Below are positions 16,622 through 26,560 of a DNA stretch of 35,312 nucleotides, piece by piece. The stretch is from Planctomycetota bacterium. Lineage in GTDB: Bacteria; Planctomycetota; SZUA-567; H5-PLA8. How positions within the stretch are numbered: the first letter of the stretch is position 1; each line of letters begins with the position of its first letter. The stretch covers positions 1 through 35,312 of the forward strand of contig JAKLKQ010000068.1 of NCBI GenBank assembly GCA_023150555.1. The letters are read 5' to 3'. The notes beneath the pieces were generated by a model. The model searched no databases. It had not been told where the DNA came from and saw only the letters and a program-made list of their open reading frames with translations. The position numbers were made by a program, and so were the translations under genes.

Positions 16622-19600
16622 ATGCTCGTTTGCCGGCCGCTCAGCACCGTTTTATTCGCTGCTCTCCTTATTTCCGCCAGTGCCGTCCTTGAGCGTTCCG
16701 CTTCCGCCGGCGAAGAGGGAGAAGAGAAACCCAAAGCCCCAGAGCACAATGTGACGTTGAACGAGGAGGACGAAGTCGGCCGCCTCCTTAAGAAAGCCGC
16801 TGCGGCGCGCGAGAAAGCCAAGGACGATCCCGAAGCCTGGCCCGACTGCATTAAGGCGTACTCCACGATCCTCGAGAAGTACCCCGGCACCGTCTTCTTG
16901 TACCGCTGGGAAGGCGACGGCGGGGAGAAAGCCTCGTCTTGGGGCAAGGGCGGCGTGTATCGTTCGACCGCCGAGAAGGTCGCCACCGAACTGGCCAGCC
17001 TGCCGCCCGAAGCGCTGAAGATCTACCGAGCCGTCAACGACTCCACGGCGCGCTCGCTGTACCGGCAGGCCGAGCAGGACCTCGACGAGCGCAAGATGGA
17101 ACTGGTCGCGCAGACGTACTTCTCCACCTCGCTGGGCGATTCGGCCCTGGCCTGGCTGGGCGAGCGCGCCTACGACTTGGGCAGCTACCGGCAGGCCATC
17201 ACGCAACTGCGCCGCATCGAGACCCTTCCCGACGCCGACATCCCCAAGATGGCCGCCTGGGGCCGCCGCTTCCTGGCCGAACTGAAGGCCGGCATGCACG
17301 ACCAGGCCGCCGAGACCCTGAAGCAGATCGAGGACGGGCTCAAGGACCCGGCCAACGGCACGCTGCGCATCGCCCACGCCGAAGGCGCCGAGGCGCTGGC
17401 CGACCTCAAGGCGAGACTGGGCGCGGCGCCCAAGGTTGAGGACCACCAGCAGGCCGCCGGCGGCGCGTGGGAGACCTTCTACGGCAACGCCTCGCACGAC
17501 CAGGCCGTCGTGCACAGCGGCGACGTGGGCGTGCGCAAGTGGAGCTACACGATCGAGGAACTGCTGACGGGCCGCACGAGCGATGCGCCCGGCGGCCAGC
17601 AGGTCCGCGACACCTCCGGGCGCATGCAGACCGTGCAGGCCATGGACCATTTCCTGACCGCGCGCGGCGGGTGGTTCTTCCTTGCCGGGCAGGCCTCCAT
17701 CGCCTGCCAGTCGGTCAGCAACCCCAAGCCGACGCGCCCACAGTTCTGGTACCCCTCGCGCCCGCCTGCGATGCAGCCGGCAAACCCGAACGCCAACGCC
17801 AACTACGGTCGCGGCATGGGCATGGTGGCGCAGCCGCTGTTCGCCACGCTGGGCGAGGACCACCTCTACGCGATGCTCGGGCCCCCGCCGCAAGCGATCA
17901 TCAACCGCAACTGGGGAGGCAACCAGGAGCAGGCGCACAACTGGCTGGTGGCCGTGGGCAAGAAGAAGGGCGGCCGGCTGGGCGTCGAATCCGGCAGCCT
18001 GCTGTGGTCGCTGGAAGGCGATGAGAAAGGCGGCACGGAAGCCTTCCGCCGCAACACCAAGAAGGACCAGGAGTGGATGAGCCAGGTCTATTTCTGCTCG
18101 GCGCCGACCTATGCCGACGGCGCGCTCTACGTGCTGGCGGTGGTGGACTCGGGCACCACCCGCGAGTCCTGGGCGGTCTGCCTGGACGCCAGCAACGGCC
18201 TGATCCTGTGGCGCACCATGATCTGCGCGGCCTCGCCGGCCTTCTTCTCCAGCTCGCTGCAGCCCGCGCTGGGCCTGCCAGTGGCGGTGCAGGGCGGCTT
18301 GGTCTTCTGCGTGACGAACTTGGGAACGGTGGCGGCGCTGGAAGCGGCCACCGGCCGCGTGCGCTGGATCCGCGTGTACGACCGCGTCGAGCAGAACAAC
18401 CAGGGCGGTTGGGGCGTGTCCACGGCCGCCCAGCGGGACTTCTGGAGCTACAACCCGCCGATCCTGGCCGAAGACCGCCTGATCGTCACCCCGCAGGACA
18501 GCAACTACCTCTACGGCCTGGACCCCGCGACCGGCCAGCTGAAGTGGCTGACCGAACGCGTCAGCAGCGCCGGCCATATCGCGCCCGGCGACGTCGAGAG
18601 CCTGCAGTACGTGCTGGGCATCGCGCACGGGCGCCTGATCGTATCCGGGCGCAACGTCTACTTCATTGAGCTCAAGGGCGGGCGCCGCGAGGCCCGCGCG
18701 CCGATCATCGACGACAGCCGCATCGTCGGGCGCGGCGTGGTCACCAAAGACGTGATCCTGGTGCCCACGGAGAAGGCGCTGGTGCGCATCAACGCGACAC
18801 TGACCAGCAAGGGCCGCCCCAACGCGAAGCTGATGAGCGAGCACGCCTGGGAGAATCCCGAGGCCGAGGCCGGCAACCTGGTCATCGCCGGCGATGTGCT
18901 CTTCAGCGTCTCCCCCACCCACGTCAACGCGTACTTTGTGGCGGAGGAAGTCGAGCGCAAACTCGTGGCGCGTATCAAGGAGAACCCCGCCGACCTGCCC
19001 GCGTACCTGGAACTGGGCGACATCTACCACCGCATCGAGAAGTTCGACGCGGCGGTGAAGACCTTCGACGACGCGCTGGCCGTGGTGAAGAAGCAGGGCG
19101 ACACGCCCGACGCCGCGAACGCCGCCAAGGACCTGCACGCGCGCAAGTTCGAGGCCTTCTTCGCGGCCGGCGAGAAGGCCATGGCCGCCGACAAGCCGCT
19201 CGATGCCTACGCGCAGTACGAGAAGGCCCTGGGCACCGCCGAGAAGGAAGACCAGCCCGTCCGCGCGCTGTGGAAAATGGCCGAGTCGGCCCTGGCCCAG
19301 AAAAAGGCTGCCGAGGCCGTGATGCTCTACCACCGCATGCTCACCGAGCACGGCAAGGTCAGCTACGGCTTCTCCGACCGCAGCGCCTCGCTGGCCTCCA
19401 TCTTCGCGCAGAAGCGCATCGAGACCATCCAGAAGGAAAGCCCAGACGCGGTAAAGCAACTCGAAGGCCTCGCCGACGCCGACTTCGCCAAGGCTGCCGG
19501 CGCCAACGAGCCCGCCGCGCTGGAAGCGGTGCTGGAGCGCTATCCCACCACCGCCGTCTACGGCAAGGCGCTGCTCGCGCTGGGCAAGCTCTACCTCGCC

Positions 19601-22042
19601 AAGGGCCAGGGCGACGCCTCGCGCCGCAGCCTGCAGCGCTACCTAGTCAAGTTCGGCGCCAGCCCGCAGACGCCCGAGGTCCTGGCGCATCTCGCGCTGG
19701 CCTACGAGAAGTCCGGCATGATCGGCGCCGCGCGCGGCGTGCTGAAGAAGCTCACGAAGAAGGATGACCTCGCAAAGGCCACCGTCACCTTGCCCGGCGA
19801 AGGCGCCAAGGCGTTGGGCCCCTGGGCCGCGGCGCGCCTGGCCTTGCCCCTGTACGAGAAGCCGCCCAGCGGCGCGCGCCTGGACGTGGGCAACGGCCAC
19901 GACCTGAAGGAAGTCTGGAAGCGGACGGTGCGCCAAGCCTGGCCGATCCTTCCCGAAGGCCGCCAGCCCGACAACATGCTGCGCAATACGCTGATGCTTG
20001 AGGAAAATGAGATCGCGGTCTGCTCGGGCGTCAGCGGCGAGGAACTCTGGAAGCCTCGCCCCCGCGTCCCCGAAGGCTACTCGATCCGCCACACCCGCAC
20101 CTTCGATCCGAACATGGGTGGTGGCCAGGGCAACAGCGCCTGCTGGATCGACCAGATGCTGGTGCTGGCCGGGCGCAATCGCGTCGAGGCCTTCGATACG
20201 GGCAAGAAGGGCGCGCAGGCCTGGGCCTACGAACTCAATCCCAGCACCACCGCCGGCGGCGGCGCGGTGATCAACGTGCTGCCCATCGACGGGCGCGTGG
20301 TGCTGACGCAGGCCGCCGGGCGCTTGACGGTGCTCGACGGCGCGACGGGCAAGGAAGTCTGGTTCACGCAGGTCGAAGGCGGTCAGATGCTGCAGCCGAC
20401 CGCCGGCGACGGTTTCCTGTCCGTGGGCCTGACGGGCGTCACGCCGCAGCGCGTGCAGCTTTACGAAATGGAGACGGACCTGGTGCGGGTCAGCATCGAC
20501 GCGCCGGGCGGGCGCCTGGTCCTGCCGCCGGTGGCGGCCGGCGAGCGCCTGTACCTGGTCGGCGCCGACAACCGCCTGCGCGCCTACGACGGCCTGACCG
20601 GCAAGGCGATCTGGGAACTGGGGCTCGACGCCCAGCCCGTGCATCTGTACGCCGACCACGCGGGCGTGATGGCCGTGCTGAACACGCTCGAACTGGTGGT
20701 CTGCTCGCCGGACGCCGTCGCGCAGGAGGAGGTCGTGCGCTGGAAGGCCGGCCCGCACCTGCAGGGGCGCTTTGGGGGGCTGATCGCCGACGGCGCGGAC
20801 GTCTTCCTCGCATCGACCAGCGGCGGCAAAGGCGAGATCGTCGCCTACCACGCCAAGAGCGGCAAGATGAACTGGATGGCCGAGACCTCCGGCGCGCTGA
20901 TGGACGCCGACGAGGGCCTCGCCAAGGGCCACCTGCTGGTGCGCCAGAAGGCCTTCGACAGCCAGGTCGCGCAGGCGACCATGGCCACGCTGCTGGACCG
21001 CAAGTCGGGCAAGCGGACGTGGTGCCAGAACTTCTCGACGCGCCAGGGCGGCGGCCTGGTGCTATTCGACGGCGGCGTCGCGATCGTCGACGGCAACCAG
21101 GTGCTCGGATCGGTCGTCGAGGACCCCGACCGCGCGCGCGTGGAATTGGAAGCCTTGTTGGCCCAGGTCCAGAAGGACCCCAAGAACGCCGACCTGCGCA
21201 TGCGCCTGGCACAGCTGCACTACGAACGCAGCGAACCGGCGGCCGCGGCGAAGGAAATGGCGGTGGTGCTGGGCCTGGAAGGGCTCGACGAGCAGGCCTT
21301 CCAGTCGGCCTTCGAACGCTTCAGCAATTACCGCAAGGAGGCGGCGCGGAACCAGAAGCGCACGGTCCCCTTCGCGCGCTTGTCGAAGGCCCCCGCGATT
21401 GACGGCGACCTCGCGGACTGGGCCAAGGCCGACGGCCTGCATCTGGACAGCTGGGCCGACATCTTCCTGGCCGGCGAAGACGACAGGCGCAAGGCCTTCA
21501 GGCGCTCGGAATGGAGCGGCGCCGACGACCTGAGCGTCACCTTCTGGGGCGGCTACGACGACAAGAAGCTGTACCTCGCCGCGGCCGTGAAGGACAGCGT
21601 GCACAAGAACCCGCAGGAGCTGGCGGGCAACCTCTGGAACGGCGACAGCATGCAGTTCGCCTTCGACATGGAACGCGACGACAAGTCGCGTTTCCTGGGC
21701 AACGACTTCGAGCTGGGCCTGGCGAAGAACGACAAGGGCCAGCCGCTGACCTGGAGCTGGGTGGTGCGCTCCAAGTTCCTGATGGTCGCGCTGCCCGAGG
21801 AGTCCATCGTCTGCAAGGTCTCGCGCGACGAGGCCACGAAGACCACGAACTACGAGATGTCCATCGCGCTGGATTACCTGAGCATGAAGCCCGAGGCGGG
21901 ACTCAAGTTCGGCTTCACCTTCGTCGCCAACGACCTGGATGGCGAGGAGAACGTCGAGAAGGGCATGGGCCCGTCGCCCGGCATCTGGAATCCCAAACAC
22001 CCCGGCCACTACGCCGTCGGGGAGTTGATGAAGGCGAAGTAG
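16622..22042 (+). CDS. Giant exported PQQ-like beta-propeller / TPR / CBM9-like protein
   Basis: An 1,806-residue protein with a signal peptide (LSTVLFAALLISASAVL, residues about 7-28). A short TPR-like start is followed by a first propeller (about 285-700) with repeats such as NGLILWR, GRVRWIR and GQLKWL. TPR helices follow (about 780-1045, for example AYLELGDIYHRIEKFDAAVK), then a second propeller (about 1090-1500) with GKEVWF, GKAIWEL, GKMNWMA and GKRTWCQ, and a short TPR. The C-terminal domain (1580-1806) resembles carbohydrate-binding family 9 (PAIDGDLADWAKAD, KLYLAAAVKD, NGDSMQFAFD). Nothing visible indicates PQQ enzyme activity, so scaffold or binding roles are likelier. GGAGAG lies 7 bases before ATG 16622. 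It precedes the MoxR cluster by 116 bases in the same direction. Confidence 0.88.
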   Translation: MLVCRPLSTVLFAALLISASAVLERSASAGEEGEEKPKAPEHNVTLNEEDEVGRLLKKAAAAREKAKDDPEAWPDCIKAYSTILEKYPGTVFLYRWEGDGGEKASSWGKGGVYRSTAEKVATELASLPPEALKIYRAVNDSTARSLYRQAEQDLDERKMELVAQTYFSTSLGDSALAWLGERAYDLGSYRQAITQLRRIETLPDADIPKMAAWGRRFLAELKAGMHDQAAETLKQIEDGLKDPANGTLRIAHAEGAEALADLKARLGAAPKVEDHQQAAGGAWETFYGNASHDQAVVHSGDVGVRKWSYTIEELLTGRTSDAPGGQQVRDTSGRMQTVQAMDHFLTARGGWFFLAGQASIACQSVSNPKPTRPQFWYPSRPPAMQPANPNANANYGRGMGMVAQPLFATLGEDHLYAMLGPPPQAIINRNWGGNQEQAHNWLVAVGKKKGGRLGVESGSLLWSLEGDEKGGTEAFRRNTKKDQEWMSQVYFCSAPTYADGALYVLAVVDSGTTRESWAVCLDASNGLILWRTMICAASPAFFSSSLQPALGLPVAVQGGLVFCVTNLGTVAALEAATGRVRWIRVYDRVEQNNQGGWGVSTAAQRDFWSYNPPILAEDRLIVTPQDSNYLYGLDPATGQLKWLTERVSSAGHIAPGDVESLQYVLGIAHGRLIVSGRNVYFIELKGGRREARAPIIDDSRIVGRGVVTKDVILVPTEKALVRINATLTSKGRPNAKLMSEHAWENPEAEAGNLVIAGDVLFSVSPTHVNAYFVAEEVERKLVARIKENPADLPAYLELGDIYHRIEKFDAAVKTFDDALAVVKKQGDTPDAANAAKDLHARKFEAFFAAGEKAMAADKPLDAYAQYEKALGTAEKEDQPVRALWKMAESALAQKKAAEAVMLYHRMLTEHGKVSYGFSDRSASLASIFAQKRIETIQKESPDAVKQLEGLADADFAKAAGANEPAALEAVLERYPTTAVYGKALLALGKLYLAKGQGDASRRSLQRYLVKFGASPQTPEVLAHLALAYEKSGMIGAARGVLKKLTKKDDLAKATVTLPGEGAKALGPWAAARLALPLYEKPPSGARLDVGNGHDLKEVWKRTVRQAWPILPEGRQPDNMLRNTLMLEENEIAVCSGVSGEELWKPRPRVPEGYSIRHTRTFDPNMGGGQGNSACWIDQMLVLAGRNRVEAFDTGKKGAQAWAYELNPSTTAGGGAVINVLPIDGRVVLTQAAGRLTVLDGATGKEVWFTQVEGGQMLQPTAGDGFLSVGLTGVTPQRVQLYEMETDLVRVSIDAPGGRLVLPPVAAGERLYLVGADNRLRAYDGLTGKAIWELGLDAQPVHLYADHAGVMAVLNTLELVVCSPDAVAQEEVVRWKAGPHLQGRFGGLIADGADVFLASTSGGKGEIVAYHAKSGKMNWMAETSGALMDADEGLAKGHLLVRQKAFDSQVAQATMATLLDRKSGKRTWCQNFSTRQGGGLVLFDGGVAIVDGNQVLGSVVEDPDRARVELEALLAQVQKDPKNADLRMRLAQLHYERSEPAAAAKEMAVVLGLEGLDEQAFQSAFERFSNYRKEAARNQKRTVPFARLSKAPAIDGDLADWAKADGLHLDSWADIFLAGEDDRRKAFRRSEWSGADDLSVTFWGGYDDKKLYLAAAVKDSVHKNPQELAGNLWNGDSMQFAFDMERDDKSRFLGNDFELGLAKNDKGQPLTWSWVVRSKFLMVALPEESIVCKVSRDEATKTTNYEMSIALDYLSMKPEAGLKFGFTFVANDLDGEENVEKGMGPSPGIWNPKHPGHYAVGELMKAK

Positions 22043-22158
22043 CGGAAAAGAAAACGCAGGGAACGCGGGCCGCATTTCCCGCGTCCAATCCGAAACCCCG
22101 CCGGCCGGCGCCCCCCAAACGGCGCACGGTTCGGACTCTTGAAGGAGGAGCACAGCGC

Positions 22159-23229
<1,071 letters not shown>

Positions 23230-23293
23230 GCGCCGTACGCCAGGAAGCGTTGGTGTTCCGATTGGGCTCGTCGTTCGGGAGCGGCTGGGATAA

Positions 23294-24217
23294 ATGGCTA
23301 CGGCACCGGAAGAAAACAAGAAGCTGTCCAAGTACCTCGACCCCAAGACGCTGACCAAGATCGGCGGCCTGGACCTGAAGGCGCGGCTGATCGTCGAGGG
23401 CTACATCAGCGGGCAGCATAAATCGCCGTACCACGGCTTCTCGGTGGAGTTCGCCGAGCACCGCGAGTACTCGCCCGGCGACGACCTGAAGCACCTCGAC
23501 TGGAAGGTGCTGGGCAAGACCGACCGCCTGTACATCAAGCAGTACGAGGAAGAGACCAACCTCCGCAGCTACATCCTGGTCGACACCAGCGAGTCGATGA
23601 AGTACGCCTCGCCCGGCAATGTCTCGAAGCTGGAGTACGCCTGCTACATCGCCGCGTCGCTGTCGTACCTGCTTGTGCGCCAGCAGGACTCGGTCGGCCT
23701 GGTGCTCTTCGACAACACGATCAAGAAGTACGTTCCGGCCAGCAGCAGCCCCGCGCACTTGCGCCTGATTCTTCACGAACTGGGGCAGATCGTGCCCGAG
23801 CAGCGCACCGACACCGGCGGGATCTTCCACGACCTGGCCGAACGCATCAAACGCAAGGGCCTGGTCGTGATCCTGAGCGACCTTTTCGACGACCCCGAGA
23901 AGCTGCTCTTCGGCCTGCAGCATTTCCGGCACCGCCGCCACGAGGTCATCGTCTTCCAACTGCTCGACGACTTCGAGATCAAGTTCCCCTTCGAGAACAT
24001 GACGATGTTCGAGGGCTACGAGGGCTGGAAGGAGCTGCTCTGCGACCCGCGCTCGCTGCGCAAGGACTACCTGGAAGAGTACAAGGGCTTCACCGAGAAG
24101 ATGAAGCGCGGCTGCCGCAACAACAAGATCGACTTCGTGGAAGTGAACACCAAGAACCCGCTGGACGTGGTCTTGAGCGCGTACCTGGCCAACCGCTTGA
24201 ACAGCAAGTTCAAGTGA
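23294..24217 (+). CDS. DUF58 domain protein
   Basis: A 307-residue soluble protein of the DUF58 family that regularly accompanies MoxR. The signature YSPGDDLKHLDWKVLGKTD is at about residues 58-76. A VWA-like core follows with LVDTSESM near 95-102, resembling a MIDAS metal site (Asp-x-Ser-x-Ser is only partly kept: DTSES). No signal peptide or membrane segment is seen, unlike many longer DUF58 proteins. It is followed 31 bases later by the BatA-like gene. The presumed role is partner or target of the MoxR ATPase in envelope-related processes. Confidence 0.95.
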   Translation: MATAPEENKKLSKYLDPKTLTKIGGLDLKARLIVEGYISGQHKSPYHGFSVEFAEHREYSPGDDLKHLDWKVLGKTDRLYIKQYEEETNLRSYILVDTSESMKYASPGNVSKLEYACYIAASLSYLLVRQQDSVGLVLFDNTIKKYVPASSSPAHLRLILHELGQIVPEQRTDTGGIFHDLAERIKRKGLVVILSDLFDDPEKLLFGLQHFRHRRHEVIVFQLLDDFEIKFPFENMTMFEGYEGWKELLCDPRSLRKDYLEEYKGFTEKMKRGCRNNKIDFVEVNTKNPLDVVLSAYLANRLNSKFK

Positions 24218-24248
24218 GACGTGATCGTGAACGGGATCAGAAACTGAC

Positions 24249-26546
24249 ATGGGTGCCTGGCTAGCCAACTTCTTCGCCAACCCCGCGCTGCTGGCCGGCG
24301 CGTCGGCGGGCAGTATCCCCATCATCATCCACCTGCTGAACCGGCAGCGTTTCCGCCGGATCTGGTGGGGCGCGATGCATTGGCTGTGGGCCGCGCAGAA
24401 AAAGGCTTCGCGCCGGCTGCGCATCGAGCAGCTGATCCTGCTGCTGATCCGCGTGCTGATCCTCGTTCTGCTGGCCTTCGCGCTCGCGCGTCCGGCTCTG
24501 CACGAAGGCATGGGCATGCTCTCGGGCCGCCCGCACGCCTACCGCGTCATCATCCTCGATAACTCCTACTCCATGGGCTACAGCGTCGGCGGCAAGCCGC
24601 TCTTCGACAAGGCCAAGGAGATGGCGGTCAAGCTCGTCGAGCAGCTCCAGCCCGGCGACGAAGTCGACGTGCTGCTGGCGAACGACCAGACCGAGGAACT
24701 GACGCCCACCTCGGCGCTGAAGCACAGCGACGTAATTCGCGACATACAGGCCGCGCGCCTCAGCGACAGCACCACCCACCTGCCCCGCGCCATCGCCGGC
24801 GCCTGCCGCCTGATCCTGGACCGCAAGTCCAAGCACCCGCGCAAGGAGATCGTGCTCGTCACCGACCGCACCCGCCGCGGCTGGATGGAAGCCAGCGACT
24901 CGCCGAAGAAGCTCGACGCGCCCGAGCAGGAAGCCGTCGAGCAGGTCTTCGGCGACGAGAAGGCCAAGCCCAAACTCTGGGTCGTGCGCCTGGCCGGCGA
25001 CCCGCACCCGCAGAATGCCGTCGCGGTGCGCCTGGACATCGACGAGAAGGTCGTCACGGCCGGCGTCGAGACCCAGATTGTCGCGGAAGTCCTGAACAAG
25101 GGCCTGGATCCCCTCCCCGGCCTGCCCGTCACGCTCTTCGTCGACGGCGACCGCATCGGGCGCGAGGAGATCGCGAGGCTCGAGCCGGCCGCCAAGGAGC
25201 CCGTCGTCTTCCGCCACACTTTCCCCGTCGCCGGCAGCCACGCCCTGTCCGTGGAGGTGGGCCTGGATAACCTGGCCGCCGACAACACGCGCTTCCTGGC
25301 CGTCGACGTCGAGCAGCAGGTGAAGGTGCTGCTGGTCGACGGCATGCAGAAGGCCGAGAAGATGGAGAGCGAGATGGACTTCCTGCGTCAGGCGCTGCTG
25401 CCGTCGCGCGCTGAGGAAGTCCACGCCGGGCACATGCCGCTGTTTCCCGAGGTCATCGGCGACGGCGAGTTTCCCAACAAGGAACTCGACGACTACAGCT
25501 TGATCGTGCTGGCCAACGTCGCGCTAATCCCCAAGGAGAAGACCGACGTGCTGGAGCAGTGGGTCAAGCGCGGCGGCAGCCTGTGGATCTGGATGGGCGA
25601 CCGCATCGACCCGCGCACCTACAACACCGAGATGGGCAGCCTGCTGCCGGCCACCGTCGGCGAGGCCGTGGGCCTGGGCAACCAGGAAGAGGCCGTGCGC
25701 ACGAACACGCAGGAACGCGTCAGCGACAAGGTCGTCGACCACCCCGCCATCCGCAGCCTCGCCAACTTCAAGAAGGAGGAAGGCAGCCTGGCCCGCATGG
25801 AGGTCTACCGCCGCTTCAAGCTCGTGGCCAAGTCCGCCGACGGCGCACAGTCCGTTCGCACCATGCTCGCGCTGGAGAACGGCGACCCCGTGGCGCTCGA
25901 CTGGAACCTGGGCGAAGGCCGCGTCGTGCTGATGGGCACCAGCGCCGACCGCGACTGGTGCAACTGGCCCACCCTGATTCAGTACATGCCCCTGGTGAAC
26001 TTCATCGCCCTGGACCTGATCAAGCCCGGCCATGAGGCCCGCAACCGCACCGTCGGCGAGCCCTTCGTCTACCGCATCCCGCGGCAGACGCTGGGCGCCA
26101 TGCGCCGCGCCGGGCTTTCCCTGCGCGACCCTGCCAAGGAGCCCGTGCAGGTCGACGTTCAGACCGAGACCTTCAGCGCCGTCAGCAAGCCCAGCACCCG
26201 CGCGGGGATCTACACGCTGGACCTGCCCGGCGAGACGCCCGTGGCCGTCCATTTTGCGGCCAACCGGCACAACGAGGAATCCGAACTCGACAGCATCGAC
26301 GACGAGGAACTGCGGACCTTCCTGCCCGCCAGCGCCGGGTCTAAGCCCGAACGCGGGCTGCTGCTGGCCGACCATCCCCTGCGCGGCGACGTCGAATTCA
26401 TGGACGAGAACCTGGATGAAGTGGTTGCGTCGATCAAGAAACACACCAGCGGCCGGGAGATCTGGCGCTGGTTCGTGATGGCCGTGGTGGTGCTGCTGGT
26501 CGCTGAGTCCTTCCTAGCGAAGCGCTTCGGCGACTTCAACCGATAG
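24249..26546 (+). CDS. BatA-like membrane protein with VWA and amidotransferase-like domains
   Basis: A 765-residue membrane protein. Residues 1-85 match the aerotolerance-regulator (BatA) N-terminal region: a first hydrophobic stretch with IPIIIHLLNRQRF, then IEQLILLLIRVLILVLLAFA followed by LARPAL. A VWA domain follows with the MIDAS sequence DNSYSM near 104-109. A beta-sandwich stretch (about 260-350) precedes an amidotransferase-like Rossmann segment (VKVLLVDGM to SLWIWMGD, about 357-480). The closing membrane helix is RWFVMAVVVLLVAESFLA near 738-757. The bulk between helices is probably periplasmic. It stands 14 bases before the next gene, so the two are likely co-expressed parts of one complex. 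Confidence 0.9.
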   Translation: MGAWLANFFANPALLAGASAGSIPIIIHLLNRQRFRRIWWGAMHWLWAAQKKASRRLRIEQLILLLIRVLILVLLAFALARPALHEGMGMLSGRPHAYRVIILDNSYSMGYSVGGKPLFDKAKEMAVKLVEQLQPGDEVDVLLANDQTEELTPTSALKHSDVIRDIQAARLSDSTTHLPRAIAGACRLILDRKSKHPRKEIVLVTDRTRRGWMEASDSPKKLDAPEQEAVEQVFGDEKAKPKLWVVRLAGDPHPQNAVAVRLDIDEKVVTAGVETQIVAEVLNKGLDPLPGLPVTLFVDGDRIGREEIARLEPAAKEPVVFRHTFPVAGSHALSVEVGLDNLAADNTRFLAVDVEQQVKVLLVDGMQKAEKMESEMDFLRQALLPSRAEEVHAGHMPLFPEVIGDGEFPNKELDDYSLIVLANVALIPKEKTDVLEQWVKRGGSLWIWMGDRIDPRTYNTEMGSLLPATVGEAVGLGNQEEAVRTNTQERVSDKVVDHPAIRSLANFKKEEGSLARMEVYRRFKLVAKSADGAQSVRTMLALENGDPVALDWNLGEGRVVLMGTSADRDWCNWPTLIQYMPLVNFIALDLIKPGHEARNRTVGEPFVYRIPRQTLGAMRRAGLSLRDPAKEPVQVDVQTETFSAVSKPSTRAGIYTLDLPGETPVAVHFAANRHNEESELDSIDDEELRTFLPASAGSKPERGLLLADHPLRGDVEFMDENLDEVVASIKKHTSGREIWRWFVMAVVVLLVAESFLAKRFGDFNR

Positions 26547-26560
26547 GAGACGCACTTTCC

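Noticed and set aside
16652..19459. A 935-codon minus-strand frame opposite the propeller protein
   Set aside because: It is a G+C-driven antisense shadow. The plus strand has a signal peptide, repeats and domains in order.
16622..22042. PQQ-dependent dehydrogenase activity of the giant propeller protein
   Set aside because: The repeats match the structural PQQ-like/PQQ_2 pattern found in BamB and many scaffolds. I saw no cofactor-site Cys pair, catalytic Asp or haem motif.
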